DNA from: UBA2336 sp964404445
Lineage (GTDB): Bacteria > Bacteroidota > Bacteroidia > Cytophagales > Cyclobacteriaceae
Direction of reading: 5' to 3'
Assembly (NCBI GenBank): GCA_964404445.1
Contig: CAYOJW010000002.1
Span: forward strand, 186,001-250,000
Length of the DNA: 64,000 nt
Below the pieces are notes generated by a model that saw only the letters and a program-made list of their open reading frames with translations, did no database searches and had not been told where the DNA came from. Made by a program: the position numbers and the translations under genes. Positions 17,388 through 26,567 of this stretch are shown here, in pieces. Positions within the stretch are counted from its first letter, which is position 1. Each line of letters starts with the position of its first letter.

Positions 17388-17894
17388 ATGAAAGTATTAG
17401 CCCGAACACTCTCTGTAATTACCTTAGTTGCCGTAGCCCTGTTTTTGGTAAACTGCGGCCCTGACGATGATAAAACCCCTGCCGAAAAAGCACAATTAGC
17501 CAAACTTGCTAAAACCTGGAAATTAGCTAATGGTGCAGCCAGTGCTACATTAGAGGGAAGCCAGGCAGAACAAATCTTATCCAATTTCACCATTACATTT
17601 GGGGGAACATTTAATTCTCAAAACCCAAAAGGCCCTTATACATTTTCTGTAACAGGTACAGATGATCAAAGCCCCTGGCCTGTATCGGGTACTTGGAGCT
17701 TTGCAGATGATGTGTCTGGAAATTCAGGTACAATAGCACGCCACGATACGGGCGGTGATGTTGGCATTAACTACTCATTAGCCAGCAACGGGCAACTCAC
17801 CTTAACATTCCACTTTACACCAACAACCGGTTATCCAGGTTCTAAGCTTGGATCTGTAAGCGGTGATTGGGTATTTGTGCTTATACCTGCATAA
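17388..17894 (+). CDS. Lipocalin-like lipoprotein, unknown function
   Basis: A 168-residue lipoprotein. The signal peptide (1-22) ends in LVNC with C23 the lipid anchor, followed by GPDDDKTP. The mature part begins with a helix-like AEKAQLAKLAKTWKLANG, then a series of beta strands rich in Gly/Ser/Thr with WPVSGTWSFADD. The pattern of a TWKL motif, short strands and a SGTW repeat resembles the lipocalin-like domains common in Bacteroidota lipoproteins, but the family is not certain. It is monocistronic and followed by a perfect palindromic terminator. Confidence 0.75.
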   Translation: MKVLARTLSVITLVAVALFLVNCGPDDDKTPAEKAQLAKLAKTWKLANGAASATLEGSQAEQILSNFTITFGGTFNSQNPKGPYTFSVTGTDDQSPWPVSGTWSFADDVSGNSGTIARHDTGGDVGINYSLASNGQLTLTFHFTPTTGYPGSKLGSVSGDWVFVLIPA

Positions 17895-17922
17895 TCGATA
17901 GGACACATTTAGGATAATTCCT

Positions 17923-17968
17923 ATAAGAAAGCCCTGTCCCGATAGCTATCGGGACAGGGCTTTCTTAT
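17923..17968. terminator. Perfect 46-bp palindromic bidirectional terminator
   Basis: Both 23-base arms are fully complementary around the centre GATAGCTATC. The stem core is AAGAAAGCCCTGTCCCGATA and its complement. A-rich and T-rich flanks give a U tract in both directions. It sits between the lipoprotein stop (17894) and the end of the convergent mutS2 gene and overlaps the last codon(s) of mutS2. A related hairpin lies after gapA at 59217. Confidence 0.85.
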
Positions 17969-20334
17969 TTCAACACTACAACGGTAATGCCATCACCACC
18001 CCGGTCAATGTGCTCATCGGCTGCCGAGGCTACCTGTTTGTATTGCCGTAATTGCTCACGCACTACTTTACGCAGTACGCCCTCGCCTTTGCCATGAAGA
18101 ATTTTAACTTCGCCATGCCCTAACAAGATAGCGTTATCCATAAACTGCTCAAGCGCGGGTATTACTTCTTCCACACGTTTACCGCGAACATCTAATACCG
18201 GGTTAAACTGCGCCTGTTTCTCGTGCAGTTTTATACCAACAGCGGCCGGTCGTTTTACGGTTTCGGTTACAACCTTACCGCCTAACTTTTCGAGCCGGTT
18301 TACGGCAACGGTCGATTTCAACTCGCCAAACTGAACAATGGCTTTCTTTGCGTTCAGGGTTAATACCACACCGCTTCCCTCCTGCCCGATAATGCGTACA
18401 CGGTCGCCCGCGTGAATCGCGCCTGCCATTGCCTTTTCTTTCCGCACAACAGGCTGTTGCTCTACCCGCTTCGATAACTCCGTGAGGTTTTTGCGCACCT
18501 TCTGGGTTTCTTTCCGTTCGGCCTGGTTCTCACGGATGTGCCTTATGGTTTTTTCGATCTGTTTATTGGTTTCGCGCAGCAAGTCGTTGGCCTGTACTTT
18601 GGCTTTATCAATAATTTCTTTTTTACGCATTTCGAGATCGCGCGTAAGCGAATTGTATTTGGCCAACGTTGCCTTCAACTCGCGCTCTTTTGCTTCAAGG
18701 TCTGCAACCCGTTCGCTCAATTCGTTTTTTTCTTTTTCGAGCGTGCGCACCAGCGACTCGAAGCCTATCAACTCTTTACCCGCTAATTGCTGCGCCTGCT
18801 GAAGCGTTTGTTCAGGCAACCCGGTTTTTTGGGCAATCTCTAACGCAAACGAACTGCCCGGCTTGCCAATATCTAACCGGTACAACGGTACCAACTGGCG
18901 TTCGTCAAAACGCATGGCTGCGTTGCGAATACCTGCACGACTGCCCGCAAATAGTTTTAAATTATAATAATGCGTTGTGGCAATGCCCCACACCTTCTTT
19001 TCTAACAACGTCTGTAAAATAGACTCGGCAATAGCGCCTCCAAAATTCGGATCGGTACCTGCGCCCAACTCATCCATCAATACTAATGATTGATTAGTAG
19101 CGTGGCGCAAAAAGAAATTCATGTTTGCCAAGTGACTGCTGTACGTGCTTAAATCATTTTCGATCGATTGCTGATCGCCAATATCCACGAAAATATCGTT
19201 AAACATACCGGCCTGCGAATCGGGCGAAGCCGGAACCAGCAATCCGCATTGCAACATATATTGTAAAATGCCCACGGTTTTAAGGCACACCGATTTACCA
19301 CCGGCATTCGGGCCTGATACCAATAACATCCGGTTATCAGGTTGTAAGTCCACATCGAGTGGTATCACTTCACGTTTACCGCGTAATGTTATTAACAACA
19401 CCGGATGGCGTGCACGCAGCCAGTTAACAACAGGCTTATCGGTAAGTTGCGGCATATCGGCCTCTAACGCAAGCGCAAGTTTTGCTTTGGCGCGGATGAA
19501 ATCAATGGTTGCCAAAAACTCAAACGCTGTTGTAAGTTCGGGTAATTGTAAACGCACTTCGGTTGTAAGTTCTTTCAGGATACGGATTACCTCACGCTTT
19601 TGTGAATGTTCGAGGTCGCGTATCTCGTTGTTCGACTCCAGCACTTCGGTTGGCTCCATAAACACCGTTTGACCGGTTGCCGACTCGTCTAAGATAAACC
19701 CTTTCATTCTACGTTTATGCTCGGCCAAAATCGGGATAACCAATCTGCCTTCGCGGATGGTTGGCAATGCGCCTTCGGGCACCCACTGTTGCGCGATAGC
19801 ATGGCGGTACGATTGATCAATGAGCCGCCTGAGTTTGCCCTGCTCATCGCGCAGGCGTTTGCGTATGCGGTTTAACTCGCTGCTGGCGGAGTCTTTAACC
19901 TGCGCATTATCGTCAATCACCGCTACGATGTGTTGCGATAACTGTTTGGTAATGCTTACCGGATTTGTAAGGGCGAACAGTGCCGGGTAAAACTCTTTAC
20001 TTTTAACTAAGAAATCGCGGCACGCTAAAATGGTTTGTACCGCGTAGGTGATTTGCAGAAACTCGGCTTCGTCTAAGTAATTACCTTCTAACGAAGATTT
20101 CTTTAACAGCTCACGAACATCGTAATAATGGTTAGACGGAAAATCTTCACCCTTTTCAAAAATTTGTTTGAACTCTGCGGTTTGCCGGAGGCGTGTATGT
20201 ACGCGCTCATAATTGTTCGAAAAGCGCATGGTTTCAACCCGTGCCATGCCGAGGGGCGAAAGACAATAGCTGATCAGCTTTTTTCGGATGTGGTCAAATC
20301 CAAGCCTGCTTTCAAAATCATTCGGATACAACAT
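17965..20334 (-). CDS. mutS2: MutS2 family protein (Smr endonuclease)
   Basis: A 789-residue MutS2 protein. These bind branched or recombination DNA, restrain recombination, and in some bacteria rescue collided ribosomes. The core and clamp helices run about 1-290. Walker A is GPNAGGKSV near residue 335. LMDELGAGTDP (Walker B) and the TTHYYNLK segment follow. A long coiled coil spans about 510-620. The C-terminal Smr domain has DVRGKRVEEV and HGKGEGVLR. ATG 20334 is chosen over GTG 20352 because family members begin YP-x-x-FE. It overlaps the upstream DUF4296 gene by 17 bp. Confidence 0.93.
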   Translation of the reverse strand: MLYPNDFESRLGFDHIRKKLISYCLSPLGMARVETMRFSNNYERVHTRLRQTAEFKQIFEKGEDFPSNHYYDVRELLKKSSLEGNYLDEAEFLQITYAVQTILACRDFLVKSKEFYPALFALTNPVSITKQLSQHIVAVIDDNAQVKDSASSELNRIRKRLRDEQGKLRRLIDQSYRHAIAQQWVPEGALPTIREGRLVIPILAEHKRRMKGFILDESATGQTVFMEPTEVLESNNEIRDLEHSQKREVIRILKELTTEVRLQLPELTTAFEFLATIDFIRAKAKLALALEADMPQLTDKPVVNWLRARHPVLLITLRGKREVIPLDVDLQPDNRMLLVSGPNAGGKSVCLKTVGILQYMLQCGLLVPASPDSQAGMFNDIFVDIGDQQSIENDLSTYSSHLANMNFFLRHATNQSLVLMDELGAGTDPNFGGAIAESILQTLLEKKVWGIATTHYYNLKLFAGSRAGIRNAAMRFDERQLVPLYRLDIGKPGSSFALEIAQKTGLPEQTLQQAQQLAGKELIGFESLVRTLEKEKNELSERVADLEAKERELKATLAKYNSLTRDLEMRKKEIIDKAKVQANDLLRETNKQIEKTIRHIRENQAERKETQKVRKNLTELSKRVEQQPVVRKEKAMAGAIHAGDRVRIIGQEGSGVVLTLNAKKAIVQFGELKSTVAVNRLEKLGGKVVTETVKRPAAVGIKLHEKQAQFNPVLDVRGKRVEEVIPALEQFMDNAILLGHGEVKILHGKGEGVLRKVVREQLRQYKQVASAADEHIDRGGDGITVVVLK

Positions 20335-20719
20335 CGGGTTTCTTTTCAGCACTTACTTTCTGTACCCGCAGGTTTAGCGAATCCAGCACAGCGGTATAAA
20401 TACGTTCGAGTTGCTCGGGATAGGCAATGTAATAATCCATCGACTTACGGAAAGCCGAATCCGGGACACCGGTTTTTTCAAACACCTGATCGGAAAACAA
20501 CGGGAAAGCCTTTTTGATGGAATCGTACGGCAAGCCCAAACTACCGGCTTTTTCTTCAACAATATAGAGTTCGATAAGCGTGCGAACCATTTGTTTTTCA
20601 GGCAATATGCCTTCGGGGCGTTTAGGTTGCGCACAGGCCGCAAGCACTATAACAAGCATTACCGCAGCAACTCCGGGCATTTTCCTTTCAACAGGAATTT
20701 TTACCTGATCTCTAAACAT
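20318..20719 (-). CDS. DUF4296 lipoprotein
   Basis: About 133 residues, with a basic N-terminus, a hydrophobic stretch (AAVMLVIVL) and lipobox LAAC. The mature part matches DUF4296: GILPEKQMVRTLIELYIVEEKA, then SLGLPYDSIKKAFPLF, then the YYIAYPEQLERIY segment. The domain is known almost only from Bacteroidota and has no assigned role. ATG 20719 is preferred, though 20737 or 20680 would also keep the signal peptide. It overlaps mutS2 by 17 bp and is probably in the same transcript. Confidence 0.8.
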   Translation of the reverse strand: MFRDQVKIPVERKMPGVAAVMLVIVLAACAQPKRPEGILPEKQMVRTLIELYIVEEKAGSLGLPYDSIKKAFPLFSDQVFEKTGVPDSAFRKSMDYYIAYPEQLERIYTAVLDSLNLRVQKVSAEKKPDVVSE

Positions 20720-20744
20720 AGACGCAAAGTAACTCACATTTATT

Positions 20745-20752
20745 TATTTTTG
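20745..20752 (+). promoter_or_regulatory. Candidate -7 element of the DUF58/Bat operon
   Basis: TATTTTTG matches TAnnTTTG exactly, 93 bp upstream of the ATG at 20846. No TTG at -33. It lies in the divergent gap with the DUF4296 gene. Confidence 0.4.
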
Positions 20753-20845
20753 AAACCGGTATCCAAACGGCTGCTGTACAACAACCAATGCGTGACCGGG
20801 CGCGTTCGGCAAAACAAAAAGAATACCAACCGGAAGAGAAAGCGA

Positions 20846-21724
20846 ATGAAAGCTCTGTTGAAGAAACTTCGGAAGTACGAAATTCAAATCCGCAAGGCTA
20901 TTAACAGCCAAATGCAGGGTGATTTTCACTCGGTGTTTAAGGGTACAGGGCTTGAGCCGGACGATGTACGCCCCTATCAATACGGTGACGACATCCGCAC
21001 CATCGACTGGCACGTATCGGCTAAAGGGCACGGTACGTTTGTCAAAACTTTTCGCGAAGAAAAAGAGCAAACTGTTTTATTTATTCTCGATGTAAGTGCC
21101 TCGCAGGAAATCGGTGCCGAAGGACAAAAGAAAGTAGATATAGGCCGCGAAATTTGTGGCGTGCTTTCCCTATCGGCTGTAAAAGAATCGAGCCACGTGG
21201 GGCTGATCTGTTTTTCCGATCAGCGCGAGCTGTACATTAAGCCCACCAAGGGCATTTCGCAAGCGTACCAAATCATTAGCGGGCTGGCCAATCTTAATCC
21301 TAAATCGTTAAAAACAAACCTGAACAAAGCCCTGTCGTTTGTATTGAATATGCTGAAACGCAGAAGTGTGATCATTCTCATTTCAGATTTTATTGACGAA
21401 AACTACGAACACAACCTGAAAGCCATGGCGCGTATGCACGACTTAGTGATTATCCACCTCAGCGATAAACGTGAAACGAGGCTGCCTAAATTGGGTATTG
21501 TACCGGTAATAGATACCGAAACCAAAGAAACCATCTGGATCAATACATCGTTCAGCGATTTCAGGCAAAAAATCAGTGAGCGTTTAAACGACCGTAAAGC
21601 AACGCTGGAGCAATTCAGCCGTAAGCACCAGATTAATTTTTTATCGCTTGATACGGACGAAGACTATGTACCTAAATTGCTGCGTTTGTTTAAAGTAAGA
21701 AACCGTTCTGTTAAAACCACATGA
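20846..21724 (+). CDS. DUF58 domain protein
   Basis: A 292-residue cytosolic protein. DUF58 hallmarks are GLEPDDVRPYQYGDDIRTIDWHVSAK and then KTFREEKEQTVLFILDVSAS, which begins a von Willebrand A-like fold. D-x-S-x-S is present as DVSAS, so metal binding is possible. Such proteins occur next to MoxR ATPases and Bat (Bacteroides aerotolerance) genes. The ATG at 20846 follows a purine-rich GGAAGAGAAAG. It overlaps the next gene by 4 bp (ATGA). No MoxR gene is upstream here; the neighbour is a divergent DUF4296 gene. Confidence 0.85.
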   Translation: MKALLKKLRKYEIQIRKAINSQMQGDFHSVFKGTGLEPDDVRPYQYGDDIRTIDWHVSAKGHGTFVKTFREEKEQTVLFILDVSASQEIGAEGQKKVDIGREICGVLSLSAVKESSHVGLICFSDQRELYIKPTKGISQAYQIISGLANLNPKSLKTNLNKALSFVLNMLKRRSVIILISDFIDENYEHNLKAMARMHDLVIIHLSDKRETRLPKLGIVPVIDTETKETIWINTSFSDFRQKISERLNDRKATLEQFSRKHQINFLSLDTDEDYVPKLLRLFKVRNRSVKTT

Positions 21725-22635
21725 AGCAACGCAGCATTCGTATCGTTTTAGTTGTGCTTGTGTGGTGTGCCGTTCAGCTATCGGCCGTAGCGCAAGAGAT
21801 TAAAGTTACCGCAGGCTTTGTAAAAGACAGTGTGCAGTTAGGCGAGGCGGTATCGTTTTACCTCACCGCCCGTTATCCGCAAAATGTGATGGCACTGTTC
21901 CCCGACTCGACTTTTACATTTAGTCCGTTTGAATTTGAGGGTAAACAATTTTTCCCTACCCGCACAACCGATGGCACCAGCTACGACAGCGCGGTTTACC
22001 AACTCAGCACTTTTGAAATTGATCCCGTACAATATTTAAGCCTGCCGGTATATGTTACCACCGCCCGCGACTGTACCCTGTACGAATCGGTACGCGACAG
22101 CATACACCTGATCGAACAGATTAAAATACCGGCATCGGACACCGCCACACTCAACCAGCTTACGCTGAAAAGCAATACCCTGTACGAGAGAGTGTTTACC
22201 GAGTTTAACGTACTTATACTGATGATTGTGGTTACGGTACTCATCGCTGCCATACTTGTTACGTGGATATTCTTTGGTAAAAAGATAATCCGGTATTTTA
22301 GACTTAGGAAACTGCGTAAAAAACACCAGATGTTTCTTACGGAATACGACAACCAGTTTCAGGATATATCCGCTGCGTTTTCACGCGAGAAAACCGAATA
22401 TATTCTGTCCACATGGAAAAAATACTTAGAGCAACTTGAGCACAAACCCTTCACTAAATTAACAACACGTGAAGTAAAAGCACTGGAAAACGACCCGGTA
22501 ATGAGTGAAGCGCTTTCTAAAATCGACAACGTTATTTACGGTCACCAGACTTCTGTAAACGAAACCTTAACAACACTTCAACAAATCGCAGAACAACGTT
22601 TCACCCGAAAACTTGAACACGCAAAGCATGAATGA
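21721..22635 (+). CDS. Bat-operon membrane protein, unknown function
   Basis: A 304-residue protein with a signal peptide (about 1-25, ending SAVAQE), a periplasmic beta-rich domain (about 26-155) and one membrane helix (about 163-187: NVLILMIVVTVLIAAILV). A cytosolic helical tail (about 190-304) carries basic and glutamine-rich stretches. This layout matches the uncharacterised gene usually found between DUF58 and BatA in Bacteroidota. It overlaps both neighbours (4 bp before, 8 bp after), so all three are translationally coupled. Confidence 0.75.
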   Translation: MKQRSIRIVLVVLVWCAVQLSAVAQEIKVTAGFVKDSVQLGEAVSFYLTARYPQNVMALFPDSTFTFSPFEFEGKQFFPTRTTDGTSYDSAVYQLSTFEIDPVQYLSLPVYVTTARDCTLYESVRDSIHLIEQIKIPASDTATLNQLTLKSNTLYERVFTEFNVLILMIVVTVLIAAILVTWIFFGKKIIRYFRLRKLRKKHQMFLTEYDNQFQDISAAFSREKTEYILSTWKKYLEQLEHKPFTKLTTREVKALENDPVMSEALSKIDNVIYGHQTSVNETLTTLQQIAEQRFTRKLEHAKHE

Positions 22636-23677
22636 GTTGAACACATCTGAGCCGTGGTATTCGCCTGACTGGTTCATGCCCGGCACGCTTACATCCTTCA
22701 CGTGGGAGCGCCCGGTGTTCTTGTGGCTGATTGCGGCCGTGCCCGTATTGTTTCTTGTCCGCTGGTTGTGGCGTTACCGCTTTAACCAGAAACTACCGGT
22801 TGCGCTCACACAAAAAGAAATCAGGAGTTCACCCCTTACGCTCATACGGCTTGTTCCCGATATTATACTGATGCTGGTAGTATCGCTGATGCTGACAGCC
22901 CTTGCCCGCCCGCAACGTACCAACGAAAAAGTAAATCAATACACTGAGGGAATCGACATCATGCTGGCCATCGACATATCGCAATCGATGATGATCCAGG
23001 ATTTTACGCCCGACCGGTTACAGGCCGCAAAAACGGTTGCGCAGGATTTTATTGACGGGCGTTTAAAAGACCGCATCGGTATTGTTGTGTTCTCGGGCGA
23101 TGCCTTTTCGCTGGCCCCGTTAACAACCGATTATGCTTTGCTGAAATCATACATTCACGAGATCAATTTCGATATGATCGACAACCGTGGAACAGCCATC
23201 GGTAGCGCATTGGGTGTGGTTATTAACCGGATGCGCGAGTCTGAAGCCAAATCGAAAGTATGCATTTTATTAAGCGATGGCGAAAGCAATGCCGGGAACA
23301 TCGATCCGATAACAGCGGCCGAGTTGGCCGCAGCATACGGCATAAAAGTATATACCATTGTTATCGGTAAAGAAGGCTTAGTGCCTTACGGTAAAGATTT
23401 CTTCGGACGGCCAAACATGGTTGAGAACACTGTTGACGAAACCACCATGCGCAAGATCGCAGAGATTTGCAACGGGGAGTTTTTCAGGGTACCCGATAAT
23501 AACACACTCGAAATTGTATTCGACCGGATTGATCAGTACGAAAAAGCCGAAATCAAAGAAACACGTTTCAAAGATACATCCGATTATTATTTCAATTACC
23601 TGTACTGGGCTGCGGCTCTCTTGTTGTTGTGGTTGTTTACCAAATCAACCTTCATCAGTAACGTATTACAGGATTGA
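22628..23677 (+). CDS. BatA-like VWA domain membrane protein
   Basis: A 349-residue protein. Two membrane helices lie near the N-terminus (about 34-52 and 77-98), a VWA domain spans about 108-305, and a C-terminal helix covers about 320-345. The MIDAS metal site is present: DISQS (D-x-S-x-S), a threonine in the LAPLTTDYA segment, and SDGESNAG. This is the BatA pattern. ATG 22628 is chosen; the upstream in-frame TTG at 22613 is less likely. The operon stops here without BatB, BatC or BatD. Its stop codon directly abuts that of the convergent LysE gene. Confidence 0.87.
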   Translation: MNELNTSEPWYSPDWFMPGTLTSFTWERPVFLWLIAAVPVLFLVRWLWRYRFNQKLPVALTQKEIRSSPLTLIRLVPDIILMLVVSLMLTALARPQRTNEKVNQYTEGIDIMLAIDISQSMMIQDFTPDRLQAAKTVAQDFIDGRLKDRIGIVVFSGDAFSLAPLTTDYALLKSYIHEINFDMIDNRGTAIGSALGVVINRMRESEAKSKVCILLSDGESNAGNIDPITAAELAAAYGIKVYTIVIGKEGLVPYGKDFFGRPNMVENTVDETTMRKIAEICNGEFFRVPDNNTLEIVFDRIDQYEKAEIKETRFKDTSDYYFNYLYWAAALLLLWLFTKSTFISNVLQD

Positions 23678-24298
23678 TCAGCCGTTGTGGAAAAAAATCA
23701 GCTTCAAACCAAAAACAAGCATGATTACACCTACAATAAAATTCATCATGCGTACCAGGCGTGTGGTTAGTAACTGTCTGAGCTTATCCGACAGTTTGGC
23801 TTTCAGTACATCGGTAACAAAAACTGTTGCTACGATCGAACAAAAAAACACGGCAGCCTTGCCATTTGTTGTATAACCGAAGTGACCGGAGGCCACTCCC
23901 ACCGTGGCAATCCAGAAAAACAACACCATCGGGTTAAAACCGTTAATCACAAAACCTTTTGCCATCAACCGTACCGGCTTGCGTTCGGCAATGTGTGCCG
24001 GATTATACACAACGGGTTTACGGTTTTTGATGAACAGGTAGTACGCCCCAAAACACAACAGCACAAAACCACCGAAGTACGACAGGTTTCGTTTAAACTC
24101 GTGCGATTCCAACAAATTAGAAATACCGAGGTAAGCAATGGCAATGCACAAAGCATCGCTTAACGAAATGCCTGCGGCTACAAATACCCCGCTTCTGAAA
24201 CCGCGCTCAATGCTGGTTTGGATGAGCGTAAAAAATACCGGCCCAACCAACACCGATAACATAAGACCGTAACCAATTCCGTTAAAAACTGCGTCCAT
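23678..24298 (-). CDS. LysE/RhtB family exporter
   Basis: A 206-residue membrane protein with about six helices. The N-terminal GLMLSVLVGPVFFTLIQTSI is the LysE-family signature, with its conserved G-P. FVAAGISLSDALCI and NGFNPMVLFFW also fit. Members export amino acids or related small molecules; the substrate is unknown here. It is 8 bp downstream of the GH3-family gene on the same strand, which could mean the exported product is linked to GH3 chemistry (inferred). Its stop meets the BatA stop within TGATCA. Confidence 0.85.
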   Translation of the reverse strand: MDAVFNGIGYGLMLSVLVGPVFFTLIQTSIERGFRSGVFVAAGISLSDALCIAIAYLGISNLLESHEFKRNLSYFGGFVLLCFGAYYLFIKNRKPVVYNPAHIAERKPVRLMAKGFVINGFNPMVLFFWIATVGVASGHFGYTTNGKAAVFFCSIVATVFVTDVLKAKLSDKLRQLLTTRLVRMMNFIVGVIMLVFGLKLIFFHNG

Positions 24299-24306
24299 GA
24301 AACTGA

Positions 24307-25845
24307 TTAGTGCGTTGCGATAAACGATTTCCAGTCCTCGAACTGGGCACCTTTAATTACCCGTGGAAATTTATTTTGGCCTCCAATCTTACCTTTCGAT
24401 TGCATCCAATCGTAAAATGTTTGAACCGGCAATACATCAATGTAAATATCTTTTAATGCTGCGCTGCGTTCTACCGCATAATCATCGTTCAGTTTCTTTA
24501 ACTGTTCGTCTATTTTATCGCGCAACGCATTGCTGTCCACCGGGTCGTCCGTACCAATATACCAGTGGTGTGCGAATAACGTACCGTGCGGAATGCCCGC
24601 CACCGTAAATTCTTTTACGGTAATGTTCAGTTCGTTGCACACTAATTCAATGGCTTTGTTCATGTTTTCTACCGAAAGGTGTTCGCCACACAAACTTAAA
24701 AAGTGTTTGGTACGGCCTGTAATCACAATCTCGGCTTCCTCTACCGATGTGAACTTGATCACATCGCCAATGAGGTAGCGCCACGCGCCCGAACAGGTCG
24801 AAAGCAGTACGGCATATTCTTTACCCTCCTCTACTTCGGCAATGTTGAGGGCTTCGGCATCGGGTTTCACGTCACCGTTGGCATCGAAGTTCTTATCTTC
24901 GAACGGTACAAACTCGTAAAACATACCATTGTTCAGCACAAGGCGCATACTGCGTTTGCCGGGGGATGCCTGAAAACCGATAAAGCCTTCGGAGGCAAGG
25001 TAGGTTTCGATGTAATGAATCGGGCGGCCTAATAATTTTTCAAAACCTTTACGGTAAGGATCGAACGACACACCGCCATGCACATACACCTGGAGGTTAG
25101 GCCATATATCGTGAATGTTATTAACCTTGTGGTAGGCAATGATTTTTTCCATCAGGATTTGTATCCATGCAGGCACGCCCACGATAATACCAATGTCCCA
25201 GTCTTTTGCCTTCCGGGTGATGTCGTTAAGTTTTGCATCCCAGTTACGGGTTTTGGCGATCTTCTTTCCCGGCTTATAAAAATGCTGAAACCAAAACGGA
25301 AGTTTAGCCGCCTGAATACCACTTAAATCGCCCTCAAAATAATTTCCTTTCTTGTTCAGGTGTGTGCTTCCGCCTAACATTAAAATACCGGCCGTAAAAA
25401 AATCGCCCGGCAGGTTGTACTTCGATAACGTAAGTATTTGTCGGATGCTGGTACGCTGAATGGCTTTGGTCATGCTTTTGGTTACCGGGATGTACTTCGA
25501 GGCAGCCTCGGAAGTACCCGAACTCAATGCAAAGTATTTAACACGTCCCGGCCAGGTAACATCCTTCGCTCCTTTTAAAGACAGGTGCCACCAGTCGTTA
25601 TAGATTTTGTTGTATGCATGGATAGGAACTTTCTGGCGGAACACTTGATGAAACTCCTTCTCACCTTTCCGAAAAGCCGCTAATATTTCCTGAAAATTAT
25701 AGTAGCGGCCAAACTCGGTATCAGCAGCCTCCATGAGCAACTCTTTCAACTCCTTCTTTTGAAGATCGAAAGGAGATGTGTATTCTTGCTCCATCATTTC
25801 GCGCAACTGAATTCCTTTTTTGAGCAAGGTTCCTAAAATCGCCAT
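24307..25845 (-). CDS. GH3 family acyl-adenylating protein
   Basis: A 512-residue protein of the GH3 auxin-responsive family, which in plants joins amino acids to acids such as indole acetate or jasmonate through an acyl-AMP. ATP-motif regions are ALSSGTSEAASKYIP (like the SSGT phosphate loop), IETYLASEGFIGF, and LIGDVIKFTSVEEAEIVITGR. Bacteroidota carry this gene widely, but its substrate there is not known to me. ATG 25845 (MAILGTLL) is preferred to the upstream 25875. It is first in an operon with the LysE exporter and is divergent from yggS, with starts 39 bp apart. Confidence 0.85.
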   Translation of the reverse strand: MAILGTLLKKGIQLREMMEQEYTSPFDLQKKELKELLMEAADTEFGRYYNFQEILAAFRKGEKEFHQVFRQKVPIHAYNKIYNDWWHLSLKGAKDVTWPGRVKYFALSSGTSEAASKYIPVTKSMTKAIQRTSIRQILTLSKYNLPGDFFTAGILMLGGSTHLNKKGNYFEGDLSGIQAAKLPFWFQHFYKPGKKIAKTRNWDAKLNDITRKAKDWDIGIIVGVPAWIQILMEKIIAYHKVNNIHDIWPNLQVYVHGGVSFDPYRKGFEKLLGRPIHYIETYLASEGFIGFQASPGKRSMRLVLNNGMFYEFVPFEDKNFDANGDVKPDAEALNIAEVEEGKEYAVLLSTCSGAWRYLIGDVIKFTSVEEAEIVITGRTKHFLSLCGEHLSVENMNKAIELVCNELNITVKEFTVAGIPHGTLFAHHWYIGTDDPVDSNALRDKIDEQLKKLNDDYAVERSAALKDIYIDVLPVQTFYDWMQSKGKIGGQNKFPRVIKGAQFEDWKSFIATH

Positions 25846-25852
25846 AAGTTTG
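25820..25852 (+). promoter_or_regulatory. Candidate promoter of the yggS-DUF423 operon
   Basis: TTG (25820-25822), 22 bp, then TAAGTTTG (25845-25852), which matches TAnnTTTG. It lies 32 bp before the yggS ATG and overlaps the start of the GH3 gene. Spacing is one base longer than the usual 19-21. Confidence 0.5.
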
Positions 25853-25872
25853 CACCTGATTAAACAGGCGGA

Positions 25873-25880
25873 CAAAAATA
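25873..25880 (-). promoter_or_regulatory. Candidate -7 element of the GH3-LysE operon
   Basis: TATTTTTG on the minus strand, an exact TAnnTTTG match, 27 bp before the GH3 ATG at 25845. It is interleaved with the opposing yggS promoter. No -33 TTG is seen. Confidence 0.45.
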
Positions 25881-25884
25881 CGGA

Positions 25885-26562
25885 ATGAACATTAAAAATA
25901 ATATAGAAGCCATTACCTACTCATTACCAGGCGGATGCCGCCTGATTGCGGTGAGTAAAACCCAGCCTGCCGATAAGGTTTTTGAAGCTTACAAAGCCGG
26001 GCAACGCCTGTTTGGCGAGAATAAGGTACAGGAACTAACCGCCAAGTACGAGGCGCTGCCCAAAGACATCGCCTGGCAGATGATCGGCCACCTGCAAACC
26101 AACAAGGTTAAATACATTGTTCCGTTTATTGACCTGATCCATTCGGTCGATAGCCTGAAACTCTTAACCGAGATCAGCAAGCAGGCCGCAAAAATAAACC
26201 GTGTGGTGAACTGCCTCTTACAGATACACATTGCCGAAGAAGAAACCAAGTTTGGCTTTTCAGAAGAAGAAGTGATTGACTTCATTACTTCCGGGGCTTT
26301 AAAAAACCTCTCGCACATACAGATTGCAGGATTGATGGGCATGGCTACGTTAACGGAAAACGAGGCGCAGATCAGGAAAGAGTTTAAAGGTTTAAAGACC
26401 TTGTTTGAAAAAATCAAACAGATGAACCTGCCGCCCTCCATAACCATGTGCGAACTTTCAATGGGCATGAGCAGCGACTATACCATTGCACAACAGGAAG
26501 GCAGTACATTGGTACGCATTGGCACAGCTATTTTTGGTGAACGAAACATATCTAAACATTAA
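25885..26562 (+). CDS. YggS family pyridoxal-phosphate homeostasis protein
   Basis: A 225-residue single-domain TIM-barrel PLP protein. The PLP lysine is K25 in IAVSKTQP. FGENKVQEL, WQMIGHLQTNKVKY, SVDSLKL and the phosphate-binding ELSMGMSSDY and LVRIGTAIFGER are all diagnostic. These proteins buffer PLP and influence amino-acid balance and have no known catalytic reaction. DUF423 follows 5 bp downstream in the same operon. Confidence 0.95.
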   Translation: MNIKNNIEAITYSLPGGCRLIAVSKTQPADKVFEAYKAGQRLFGENKVQELTAKYEALPKDIAWQMIGHLQTNKVKYIVPFIDLIHSVDSLKLLTEISKQAAKINRVVNCLLQIHIAEEETKFGFSEEEVIDFITSGALKNLSHIQIAGLMGMATLTENEAQIRKEFKGLKTLFEKIKQMNLPPSITMCELSMGMSSDYTIAQQEGSTLVRIGTAIFGERNISKH

Positions 26563-26567
26563 CAACT

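Noticed and set aside
20411..20845. Long 5-prime extension of the DUF58 reading frame
   Set aside because: It runs antisense through the DUF4296 gene and lacks family similarity. The DUF58 N-terminus fits ATG 20846.
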